Of a stretch of 64,000 nucleotides of DNA, positions 34,243 to 41,654 are shown one piece after another. The notes below the pieces were generated by a model. The model did not search any database. It had not been told where the DNA came from and saw only the letters and a program-made list of their open reading frames with translations. The number at the start of each line of letters is the position of its first letter. Position 1 is the stretch's first letter. A program made the position numbers and the translations under genes. The DNA is from Candidatus Altimarinota bacterium (GTDB taxonomy: Bacteria > Patescibacteriota > Gracilibacteria > UBA4473), in NCBI GenBank assembly GCA_021736215.1, contig JAIPGI010000002.1, positions 1 to 64,000 on the forward strand, in the 5' to 3' direction.

Positions 34243-34267
34243 GGGTTCAATTTGAAGGAACCCCTTT
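34243..34267 (+). terminator. Terminator after the LCP gene
   Basis: GGGTTC, nine bases, GAACCC then CTTTCATT. Moderate stem, weak T-run. Confidence 0.5.
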
Positions 34268-34342
34268 CATTGTGGGAGGCTCAATAATTAGATTTTTGAT
34301 TTTCGATTTTTAATTATTTTGGAGTACACTATTGGGTGAAGT

Positions 34343-34720
34343 ATGAAAAAAATTATTATTTTGGCTTCTTTTCTTCTCCATTTTGTTACTTGGGCATCAG
34401 TACCACCCCCAGTGAGTGATGGGGATATTTTACCAGGACCGCAAAGTATTCTATTGCAACAAAGTAGTCCTCGGTATGGAATAACGTATGTTATAGATGA
34501 ATTCATTCCCAAGGTTGCGAGTGGATTTGTGATGGTGCTCCTTTTGATTGGGGTTATAATGCTGATTATTGCTGGAATTATGTATATATTTAGCTCGGGG
34601 GATTCCGAAAGTGTTGGCAAGGCGAAAGATATTATTTTGTGGACATTAATAGGAGTTGGAATTGCGATTCTCTCGGTGGGAATCGTAAAGTTTGTCATTG
34701 GTATTAACTTTTCTTCCTGA
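34343..34720 (+). CDS. VirB2/TrbC-like small membrane protein 1
   Basis: 125 residues: signal peptide, then two membrane segments (about 55-78 and 93-115) joined by a short loop SSGDSESVGKAKDIILWTL. This loop, acidic then Lys-Ala-Lys, is shared with four other proteins in the window and fits the VirB2/TrbC pilin-like family of type IV secretion systems. No other secretion gene is near. TACACT lies 12 bases before the ATG. The stop overlaps the next start (TGATG). Role unknown; CPR genomes often carry such proteins. Confidence 0.65.
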   Translation: MKKIIILASFLLHFVTWASVPPPVSDGDILPGPQSILLQQSSPRYGITYVIDEFIPKVASGFVMVLLLIGVIMLIIAGIMYIFSSGDSESVGKAKDIILWTLIGVGIAILSVGIVKFVIGINFSS

Positions 34721-35490
34721 TGAAACGTATTTTACTCTGGGGAATAATATTTCTTTTATTTGGAGCAAATGGAAGCATTGGGTTTGCTCAATCAGGACAA
34801 AATTTTAAGGTAAAGCCATTTGATGCAGGATCATTGTTTCCGACATGGAAGGGCTCTCCAATTCCTTGGTACGAAAAATTACTCTCTCCATCGGATATTC
34901 AGGGGATAAAAAATTTAGAAAAACTTATAGAAACAACGACCAATGGAAAAAATGAATTATTGATTCAGAAAACGACACAAGAAGAAAAGGTAGCTTCTGC
35001 GAAGAGTGAACATGAAAACTGTGTGCAATTACAACTTTCCACGTATAAAGGCGTAATTAATCCGCTTGTTTTTGATCCATGTGAAGAAATGTATGATCTT
35101 TGGTTAGAGGAAAAAGTGCGATTAGAGAATTTTGAAAAATCGATTCGTATTGCAGAAGAAGATATTCAGTTATATCGAGAAGAAGTGGATAGCACAAAAG
35201 CTAAAGTGGGATTTATTTATCCACAAGGAATTGTAGGGACAGTGGATGATCAAAAACTTCTTATGAATTATCTTCCTCGATTAATAGATATTTTACTCAA
35301 ATTTGTTTCACCAATCGTTTTAATTGTTTTTGTTTATGCAGGGGTTCGATTTATTTACGCGGGAGATGAGGAGGAAGAGATTACCAAATCAAAACAATTT
35401 TTTATGTATACTCTCATGGGAGTGCTTTTTGTGATTTTAAGTTATTCGATTATGAAAGCTCTCTATTTTATTTTTTCTACTGCCTCATGA
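34720..35490 (+). CDS. VirB2/TrbC-like membrane protein 2 with coiled coil
   Basis: 256 residues. Signal peptide (cleavage near GFAQ-S, residue 23), an extracytoplasmic region with a coiled coil at about 65-150 and two Cys, then two C-terminal membrane segments separated by YAGDEEEEITKSKQFFMYTL. The membrane hairpin is the same module as in the preceding gene. Starts on the TGATG overlap and ends by overlapping the next gene, so the three are one operon. Confidence 0.65.
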   Translation: MKRILLWGIIFLLFGANGSIGFAQSGQNFKVKPFDAGSLFPTWKGSPIPWYEKLLSPSDIQGIKNLEKLIETTTNGKNELLIQKTTQEEKVASAKSEHENCVQLQLSTYKGVINPLVFDPCEEMYDLWLEEKVRLENFEKSIRIAEEDIQLYREEVDSTKAKVGFIYPQGIVGTVDDQKLLMNYLPRLIDILLKFVSPIVLIVFVYAGVRFIYAGDEEEEITKSKQFFMYTLMGVLFVILSYSIMKALYFIFSTAS

Positions 35491-36206
35491 AAAAAATATA
35501 TTTCATATTCTTTTTATTTTCTCTCGGATTTTTTGGAGGAGCTGTCCAAGCGGAAGACGGATCGAATTCAACTCCATCTGGATATTCATTAAAAAATGCA
35601 GTTTATAATTTATCGGGACTTTCGGACGAAGAAATAAAAACATTAGAGACACTCACTGTAGATATACAAAAAGAAAATGGTGCAATCGAGAATTTGGAAA
35701 AATCAATAAAAAAGTCGGAAGATCGAAAAAATGAATTGAATAAATATATTCAAGAGAATCAAGGGAAGCCTGGCATGGAGCAGTGGGTTTCAGACGCAAA
35801 AGTAGAATTGGATAAAACAGAAACCGCATTAACAGAAAACCAAACAGAATTAACGGCGGCGAAGAGTAGACTTGATACTCTTATGCAGAAGAAATCAGCC
35901 GCTGAAGCACTTCCAAAGCATCTAGCAGGAGTGGATTGGGGGCTATCGGGGGATGCGAGTGATATTACTTTATTTTTACAAAGATTGACGAATGGTATTG
36001 CAGGAGTTGCGGCTGCTGTTGCAATTCTTTTTTTAGTAAATGATGCATTTAACCTCGTTATTGCTACTGGAAATACGGAGGATATTGCTAAGGCAAAAAA
36101 AGGAATGATCTGGGCTCTGGTTGGCCTCATTGTTATTATCGGGGCATTCATTGTTGTAAAGACAGTTATCTCTCTCACCTATTCGGCTGAGGTTCCACTT
36201 CCGTGA
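35487..36206 (+). CDS. VirB2/TrbC-like membrane protein 3 with coiled coil
   Basis: 239 residues. Signal peptide ending near AVQA-E, a coiled coil at about 45-130 rich in Lys, Glu and Asn, and a terminal membrane hairpin with ATGNTEDIAKAKKGMIWALVG. Four-base overlap with the upstream gene. The coiled coil of this and the preceding protein could pair with each other; that is inference. Confidence 0.65.
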   Translation: MKKIYFIFFLFSLGFFGGAVQAEDGSNSTPSGYSLKNAVYNLSGLSDEEIKTLETLTVDIQKENGAIENLEKSIKKSEDRKNELNKYIQENQGKPGMEQWVSDAKVELDKTETALTENQTELTAAKSRLDTLMQKKSAAEALPKHLAGVDWGLSGDASDITLFLQRLTNGIAGVAAAVAILFLVNDAFNLVIATGNTEDIAKAKKGMIWALVGLIVIIGAFIVVKTVISLTYSAEVPLP

Positions 36207-36224
36207 AAAATATTTTACGAAAAC

Positions 36225-36647
36225 CTATTTTCCCCCCGTTAACTTTCTTTTCAGAGCTTCGGCTTCTGCCGCTTCGCTGTTTGCTTCACTCATTTCTTCC
36301 TTCTTAACTTCAGCCATTTGGATTTCTTTCTCTCGTTCCGCTTTAAGTTTGGCAACGTCATCTGAAAACTCCTTTTCAAGTTCGGAGAATTTCTGTTTTT
36401 CTTCCTCAAATATTTTTATAAGTTCATTGATTTGTTCAATGCTCAGTCTAGGAATAGCATCAACCACGCGTTGTTTTTCTTCTATTGTCAGGGAGATAGA
36501 TCCCTCTAATAACGTCAAAAAAGATTCTTCATCAAACTTCGTATTGGGATGTGGAGGAATGAGAAAAATATGTTTTCCACGCTGAGGAAGCTGTCCACCT
36601 GAGGCAGAAACTCCTTGAGAACTTTGATTTTGAGCGTCGTCAGCCAT
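36225..36647 (-). CDS. Small coiled-coil protein, unknown
   Basis: 140 residues, no signal peptide. A polar N-terminus (to about 25) is followed by HIFLIPPHPNTKFDEESFL, then a helical region with ISLTIEEKQRVVDAIPRLS, and a long charged coiled coil (about 75-135) that ends KRKLTGGK. It lies 41 bases after rplU on the same strand, the place where rpmA (L27) normally sits. I do not recognise the family. Confidence 0.65.
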   Translation of the reverse strand: MADDAQNQSSQGVSASGGQLPQRGKHIFLIPPHPNTKFDEESFLTLLEGSISLTIEEKQRVVDAIPRLSIEQINELIKIFEEEKQKFSELEKEFSDDVAKLKAEREKEIQMAEVKKEEMSEANSEAAEAEALKRKLTGGK

Positions 36648-36687
36648 TCAAAATATTTTTTAGGAAACAAACTTTTCGTGGCACAAA

Positions 36688-37149
36688 CTAAGCCTTTTTT
36701 GTCTTTTTTGCAATGGGTTTCTTTACAGCGACCTTGGCAACAGTCTTTTTGGCAGGAGCTTTTTTCACAGGTTTTTTTTCGATAGGTTTTGCTGCTTTCT
36801 TTTTTTCAAGAACTTTCTTGGGAGCGGCTGTGGCATGTTCTCCAATTTTTATAATTTCAATAACGGTATAATCTTGTCGGTGTCCATGATCGCGTCGGTA
36901 TCGTTTTCGAGGTTTCATCTTGAAAACGCGAATTTTTCCTGTTCGAGCATGTTCTATAATTTTTGCTTCAACAGTTACTCCAGCAAGAAGAGGCGTTCCA
37001 ATTTGGAAATGACCGCCATCGGTATCTGAGACGAGAAGTGTTTCGAAATGTACCGATGCACCAACTTTGGCATCAATTTTATCTACTTCCAAAATTTCAC
37101 CAACCTGTACAATAGCTTGATGTCCGCCGATTTTTGTAACTGCAATCAT
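36688..37149 (-). CDS. rplU: Ribosomal protein bL21 with basic tail
   Basis: 153 residues. The first 103 are a normal bL21 (start MIAVTKIGGHQAIVQVGEIL, then KPRKRYRRDHGHRQDYTVI). About 50 extra residues at the C-terminus are Lys, Ala, Pro-rich with repeated KKP and KKA units. Such tails are seen on some ribosomal proteins of small-genome bacteria and may contact rRNA. rpmA does not follow. Promoter: minus-strand TTGACA (37256-37251), 16 bases, TACCCT (37234-37229), leaving a leader of about 70 bases. Confidence 0.92.
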   Translation of the reverse strand: MIAVTKIGGHQAIVQVGEILEVDKIDAKVGASVHFETLLVSDTDGGHFQIGTPLLAGVTVEAKIIEHARTGKIRVFKMKPRKRYRRDHGHRQDYTVIEIIKIGEHATAAPKKVLEKKKAAKPIEKKPVKKAPAKKTVAKVAVKKPIAKKTKKA

Positions 37150-37228
37150 GATAGAAAGGGTTAATTCACTGATTGGAGATAATCTCGCTAAGACTATGCT
37201 TTACCCAATCGAGTAGAAAAGCGTGTGC

Positions 37229-37256
37229 AGGGTAATGTTTTTTAAATTGTTGTCAA
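37229..37256 (-). promoter_or_regulatory. rplU promoter
   Basis: TTGACA-16-TACCCT on the minus strand. Upstream of it 37261-37320 holds GAGGCC/GGCCTC and other stems. Confidence 0.45.
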
Positions 37257-37367
37257 ATCTTTGAGGGGGGGGGAGAGACCAGTCTTGGGAGGCCTAAAGA
37301 CCGGCCTCTGTGCCTACTTGAAAATCTCTTTTTTTTAGAGAGAGAATGCTCTCCTTGAAATTATTTT

Positions 37368-37396
37368 TTGAATAAAAACAAAATTTTTCCTACAAT
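37368..37396 (+). promoter_or_regulatory. pyrB promoter, leaderless type
   Basis: TTGAAT (37368-37373), 17 bases, TACAAT (37391-37396), then 7 bases to ATG 37404. The TTG could be mistaken for a start codon. Confidence 0.75.
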
Positions 37397-37403
37397 ACAC
37401 AAG

Positions 37404-38318
37404 ATGCATCATGTCCTTTCCGCTCAACAGTTCTCTAAGAGTGAACTGCTTCTTATTTTGAAGCAGGCAGAAGAAATGGAAAAAGTACTTGCCCAAGGGG
37501 GAACGGATATCGCTCACAATAAAATATTAGCCACTTTTTTTTATGAGCCTTCTACGAGAACTCGTTTGAGTTTTGAAACAGCAATGCTCCGACTTGGAGG
37601 GAAGGTGATTTCAACCCCGAATGCACTTGCCGTGTCTTCGGTGACTAAGGGCGAGACCGTGGAAGATACCGCTCGAATTTTATCAGGATTTGCAGATATT
37701 ATTGCTATGCGTTCAAAGGAAGTTGGTTACGCCGAACGTGCGGCAAAAGTTTCCTCAGTTCCCATCCTCAATGCTGGAGATGGTCCAGGGGAACATCCTA
37801 CTCAAAGTTTGCTCGATCTTTTTACCATAAAAAAATATTTCAATTTAGAAAAACCATTACAACTCGTTTTTGTGGGAGATATGAAATATGGACGAACGGT
37901 TCACTCATTGGAAACTATTTTGAGACATTTTCCTAATATTGCGCTTACCTTTATCGCCCCTTCTTCACTCGAAATTCCATTAAAACATTTTCATCCCGAG
38001 AAAGGGGATCAGAAAATGACACAGTTAACAGATGAGATTTTGGAACAATCAGATGTGATTTATGATACGCGTGTTCAAGAAGAACGATTCGAAGATAGAA
38101 ATGAATATTTAAAATTAAGAGATGCCTTTATTTTTGATGAAAAAAAAGTCGCTCGAATGAAAAAAAACGCAATCCTCATGCATCCGCTTCCTCGGGTCAA
38201 TGAAATAGCTTCAGCGGTGGATGGGCTCCCTCAGGCGAAGTATTTCGAGCAGGCTCGAAATGGAGTTCCTGTGCGAATGGCACTTATCGCAAGGGCCTTG
38301 AAGCTTATCGAAACATGA
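37404..38318 (+). CDS. pyrB: Aspartate carbamoyltransferase, catalytic chain
   Basis: 304 residues from ATG 37404. Carbamoyl-phosphate site FYEPSTRTRLSFETAM, then AVSSVTKGETVEDT, DGPGEHPTQSLLDLFTI, VGDMKYGRTVHSL and MHPLPRVNEI. It joins carbamoyl phosphate and aspartate in the second step of pyrimidine synthesis. No pyrI regulatory chain is present. pyrC follows with a four-base overlap. The longer TTG start at 37368 is rejected because it is the -35 box. Confidence 0.94.
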   Translation: MHHVLSAQQFSKSELLLILKQAEEMEKVLAQGGTDIAHNKILATFFYEPSTRTRLSFETAMLRLGGKVISTPNALAVSSVTKGETVEDTARILSGFADIIAMRSKEVGYAERAAKVSSVPILNAGDGPGEHPTQSLLDLFTIKKYFNLEKPLQLVFVGDMKYGRTVHSLETILRHFPNIALTFIAPSSLEIPLKHFHPEKGDQKMTQLTDEILEQSDVIYDTRVQEERFEDRNEYLKLRDAFIFDEKKVARMKKNAILMHPLPRVNEIASAVDGLPQAKYFEQARNGVPVRMALIARALKLIET

Positions 38319-39601
38319 AATATTCCATTCAGAATGTTCAAGTTATCAATCACGATGAATCATTTATCGGGAATATTTTGGTAGGGGGAGGGAAAATTTT
38401 AAAAGTTTCGAAAAGTCCTACATCCAAACAAAAAGATACACGAAAGCGAGATTATCTAATCTCGCCTTCCAAAGGAGAAGTTTCTGTTAAAGAAATTGAT
38501 GGAACTGGGAAACTTCTCATGCCAGGGATTATAGATCCGCATGTGCATTTTCGGGATCCAGGGCTCACGGATAAAGAAGATTTTACTTCAGGGTCGAAAG
38601 CCGCCATTTGTGGTGGAGTAACATCTGTTTTTGATATGCCCAATACCGTGCCGCCCACCTTCACTGTTGAGGCGCTAAAACAAAAACGTGCCATTGTTCA
38701 ATCAAAATCTTTGGTGAATTGGGGATTGTATTTTGGGGGAGGAGATAATATTGATGAAATCAAGAAGGTAAAAAACATCCCTGGAGTAAAACTCTATGTA
38801 AATAGCACCACAGGGAACCTAAAAAACATAGATAAAGATATTTGGCGTCAGATTTTTCATGCAACACAAAAGGTGTCATTGCATGCGGAAGGAGAAGCTT
38901 TCGCAGAAGTAGTAAAAGTATGGAAGGAAGAAAAATATCCCTGTGAATTACACCTGTGTCATACGAGTCTGAAGTTGGAAATCAATCTTCTTCGTTCTCT
39001 CAAAAAGGATACGTTGACGTCCTCTCTTATTTCTGCAGAAGTGTGTCCGCATTATCTTCTTCTGACTTCGGAAGATTTGGCACGATATCCTTTGGCGACC
39101 ATGAAACCGCCTCTTGCCACAAAAGAGGATCAAGGGGCTTTGTGGGAAGGGATACAGGATGGAACGATTGATATTTTGGCGACAGATCATGCTCCCCACT
39201 TGATTTCAGAAAAAGAAAAATTGCCTCCCTCCTACGGAATTCCCGGAGTAGAAACATTATTTCCACTCATGTTTACCGAGTTTGTTAAACGTGGGATTTC
39301 TCTCTCGAAATTTGTTGAAATGACGAGTTGGCGTACTCGAGAAATTTTTCATATTCAGAACTCCAAAGGATATATTTTTGATGGATTTGATGCAGATATG
39401 ATTTTGGTGGATCCTCATAAAAAATGGAAAATTGACTCTAATATTTTTTATTCAAAAGCGCATTGGTCTCCGTTTGAGGACTGGAATGTAGAAGGCCAGA
39501 TAGAAAAAGTTTGGCTCGGGGGAGAACTTATTTGTGAAGAAGGAAGAATCTCTAATAAAGAAACGCGTGGAAAAGAAATTTTTTTTGAATCAGCAGGATA
39601 A
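38315..39601 (+). CDS. pyrC: Dihydroorotase
   Basis: 428 residues, type I dihydroorotase. Zinc ligands PHVHFRDPG, then GVTSVFDMPNT, carbamylated-Lys region GVKLYVNS, HAEGEAF, CPHYLLLT and the catalytic ATDHAPH. It closes carbamoyl aspartate to dihydroorotate. Oddity: a 9-bp-arm palindrome (38446-38465) sits in frame in the segment KRDYLISPSKG, in the N-terminal beta domain just before EIDGTGKLLMPGIIDPHVH. That segment is longer than in usual dihydroorotases. Four-base overlap with pyrB. Confidence 0.93.
   Translation: MKYSIQNVQVINHDESFIGNILVGGGKILKVSKSPTSKQKDTRKRDYLISPSKGEVSVKEIDGTGKLLMPGIIDPHVHFRDPGLTDKEDFTSGSKAAICGGVTSVFDMPNTVPPTFTVEALKQKRAIVQSKSLVNWGLYFGGGDNIDEIKKVKNIPGVKLYVNSTTGNLKNIDKDIWRQIFHATQKVSLHAEGEAFAEVVKVWKEEKYPCELHLCHTSLKLEINLLRSLKKDTLTSSLISAEVCPHYLLLTSEDLARYPLATMKPPLATKEDQGALWEGIQDGTIDILATDHAPHLISEKEKLPPSYGIPGVETLFPLMFTEFVKRGISLSKFVEMTSWRTREIFHIQNSKGYIFDGFDADMILVDPHKKWKIDSNIFYSKAHWSPFEDWNVEGQIEKVWLGGELICEEGRISNKETRGKEIFFESAG
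38446..38465. repeat. Palindrome inside pyrC
   Basis: GCGAGATTA, TC, TAATCTCGC: perfect 9-bp arms. It keeps the reading frame. Confidence 0.75.
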
Positions 39602-39608
39602 ATAGTTT

Positions 39609-40202
39609 TTATTGTCCTCCGAAAAATCCAGGGTTGATGGCTACGAGAATCGCCGCTGACAAGAAAAGTATCAGAAGACTTGCAATGGCTTGGAAAATCC
39701 TTGTTTTAGCTTGAGTCACGAGTTCTTGTTCAGCACCTCCCATCATGATTTGTACGCCCGATATAACAATAATTAAAACACAAATAATACCAACGATGGA
39801 TGCTCCATATTTATAAAATTCCTGAACATAATTTCCAATGAGATCTACCCCTGTTTCTCCAGCAATTCCTTTAGTATGGGGAAGTGATTCTTGGAGGACT
39901 ACACAATACTTCGTTTCTTTTTTTGTAGGATTTCCATTTGGATCGTAAAGATACCACTGAGTTATTTCTTTTTGTTCCCCATTAACGTTTTTTGTTACCT
40001 TTTCACAGTAACATCCTGTCTGGTTTGTTACTTCTGTAATAACTCTCTTGAGACAATCACACTGGGATTCACCTTCTTGACACAATAAACAAGCAGGATT
40101 CTTTTTTGCTTGGGCAGGATCAGTACAATTAGAGTTTGCTACGGCTTCAGAGAAACTCGTGATGAGAAGTAATCCACAACAAATAAGGAGTATTCTTTTC
40201 AT
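39609..40202 (-). CDS. VirB2/TrbC-like membrane protein 4, Cys-rich
   Basis: 197 residues. Signal peptide, an extracytoplasmic part with eight Cys (pattern CLLCQEGESQCDCLKR, CYCEK), then two membrane segments (about 128-150 and 165-190) with loop MGGAEQELVTQAKTRIFQAI between them. Same terminal hairpin as the three proteins at 34.3-36.2 kb. It starts on a TAATG overlap with the upstream gene. The Cys-rich part may be disulfide-bonded outside the cell. Confidence 0.65.
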   Translation of the reverse strand: MKRILLICCGLLLITSFSEAVANSNCTDPAQAKKNPACLLCQEGESQCDCLKRVITEVTNQTGCYCEKVTKNVNGEQKEITQWYLYDPNGNPTKKETKYCVVLQESLPHTKGIAGETGVDLIGNYVQEFYKYGASIVGIICVLIIVISGVQIMMGGAEQELVTQAKTRIFQAIASLLILFLSAAILVAINPGFFGGQ

Positions 40203-40642
40203 TAGGTGACAGTGAAGAGAAGTGCAATTATAAACTGGACAGCAATAAAACTCATAAACGCAACGAGAAGCCCAACAACTGTATAAAAAAATATATTTTT
40301 TCCTCTCTGGAGACGGTTTTCATCTCCTTCGGAAGTAATCATAAGAATTCCGCCGATAACAAGCATTAAAACTCCGAATGTTCCTAAAATCTGAGCGAAG
40401 AGTTTTATAATTTTATTGAGAATATTGTTTTTTCCCGTTTCTGGATCAAGGATAGTGAGCGTCGACTCTTGAGAAGTTGGAGAAGCTTTGAGTTTTTCTT
40501 GTACTGGGAAAGTACTGGTTTCTCTGCTTAATTTTTCAATTTTCTGGATTACGGGAGGATCTTGAGAAGTTTGTCCGCATACAAAAGACATATTCCCGAA
40601 AAAGAACGAAAGACCTACTACGGAAATGAACAATTTTTCCAT
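40202..40642 (-). CDS. VirB2/TrbC-like membrane protein 5
   Basis: 146 residues from ATG 40642, which opens directly on a signal peptide (MEKLFISVVGLSFFFGNMSF). Two membrane segments at the C-terminus flank TSEGDENRLQRGKNIFFYTV, the motif shared by the group. An ATG at 40666 would add eight residues, but TATCAT ends 7 bases before 40642 with TTGTGC 18 bases further up, so I choose 40642. Overlaps the next gene. Confidence 0.65.
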   Translation of the reverse strand: MEKLFISVVGLSFFFGNMSFVCGQTSQDPPVIQKIEKLSRETSTFPVQEKLKASPTSQESTLTILDPETGKNNILNKIIKLFAQILGTFGVLMLVIGGILMITSEGDENRLQRGKNIFFYTVVGLLVAFMSFIAVQFIIALLFTVT

Positions 40643-40649
40643 TTTCCAA

Positions 40650-40679
40650 ATGATATCATTTCTCATTGGGGAAGCACAA
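40650..40679 (-). promoter_or_regulatory. Promoter of VirB2-like protein 5, leaderless type
   Basis: TTGTGC (40679-40674), 18 bases, TATCAT (40655-40650), then 7 bases to ATG 40642. Confidence 0.5.
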
Positions 40680-40681
40680 TG

Positions 40682-41392
40682 TCAATTAAATCGTTCCATA
40701 AAAATTTTAGATTTGTTGACACCCATTGTTTGCAAGAGTTCTGAAACAGATTTTACCATGTCCCCATTTCCGCAAATGTAAAATTCATCGTTCGGGGAGT
40801 ATGTACGTTCTTCTAAGAATTTTGTAATACGACAATTTTGAACTTGAGTTTGAATTCCAAAATCTCTAAGTTTGAGTTCGATTTTCTGAGAAAGGCCAAG
40901 TTTTACTTGCAAACGAGTATCCCAACCTGACAGTTCGTCAATATAAGCTAGATTATCGATACTTTTCCCTCCATACAGGAGTTCCATAGATCTCGGTTTT
41001 GATTTTTTGTTTTCTACTAAAATCATTGACCGGATGGGAGCGATCCCTGTCCCCGTAGCACAAAAAACCAAATGAGCATCTAGATTTTTTGATAACTGAA
41101 ATCCACCGAAAGGTCCTTTGAAATGAAACTTGTCTCCGACTTTTGCATTCCACCAAATTGTCGAAGCGGTTCCCCCTTCTACAAATTTTATTATAAACTC
41201 GATAGGATGATCTTCGGGAGTACTCGCGATAGAGTAGGCACGCCATACAGTTGATCCAAACTGTAAAGATAAAAATTGTCCAGCTACAAAAGAAAAGGGA
41301 GTTGGACTTTCTACGGAAAATAAAAATTTTTTAGTGTTATAAGCCACTTCTTGTATAGAAAGAATTGTGAGCGTGCCTTCCACAATATTCAT
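40682..41392 (-). CDS. Ferredoxin-NAD(P)H reductase-like flavoprotein
   Basis: 236 residues. FAD-binding motif RAYSIAS near residue 51, NAD(P)-binding GTGIAPIRSM near 113 and FYICGNGDMV near 203, ending MERFN, as in the FNR/oxygenase-reductase family. It moves electrons between NAD(P)H and an iron-sulfur partner. The upstream gene encodes a small 2Fe-2S protein and overlaps it by four bases, so the two probably form an electron-transfer pair. The final acceptor is not in the window. Confidence 0.85.
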   Translation of the reverse strand: MNIVEGTLTILSIQEVAYNTKKFLFSVESPTPFSFVAGQFLSLQFGSTVWRAYSIASTPEDHPIEFIIKFVEGGTASTIWWNAKVGDKFHFKGPFGGFQLSKNLDAHLVFCATGTGIAPIRSMILVENKKSKPRSMELLYGGKSIDNLAYIDELSGWDTRLQVKLGLSQKIELKLRDFGIQTQVQNCRITKFLEERTYSPNDEFYICGNGDMVKSVSELLQTMGVNKSKIFMERFN

Positions 41393-41649
41393 TTCTTTTG
41401 TGTATCAAGTTTACAAATAACATTTCCTATTTCTGCAGGATTCATAAAGGAAAGCCTTTCTTTTTTTCCTCCTTGCTCAAGGATAACCGTTGGTCCTTTT
41501 TCACAATTTCCCTGACATCCACAACTTTCTACCTGTATATGTTTTAGGTCTTTGTTTTGGATATCATTTTTTGCGCGTTCAAGTATATACGAGGAAAATT
41601 TACTGGAACACATCTTTCCATTGCAGATTTTGAGGATGGTTTTATCCAT
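41389..41649 (-). CDS. Thioredoxin-like 2Fe-2S ferredoxin
   Basis: 86 residues. Cys pattern CNGKMC near the N-terminus and CGCQGNC near residue 43 followed by EKGPTVIL fit the thioredoxin-fold 2Fe-2S ferredoxins (NuoE-like, (2Fe-2S) ferredoxin domain). Overlaps the flavoreductase gene and begins six bases after the 647-residue gene. Confidence 0.82.
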   Translation of the reverse strand: MDKTILKICNGKMCSSKFSSYILERAKNDIQNKDLKHIQVESCGCQGNCEKGPTVILEQGGKKERLSFMNPAEIGNVICKLDTQKK

Positions 41650-41654
41650 GAAAA

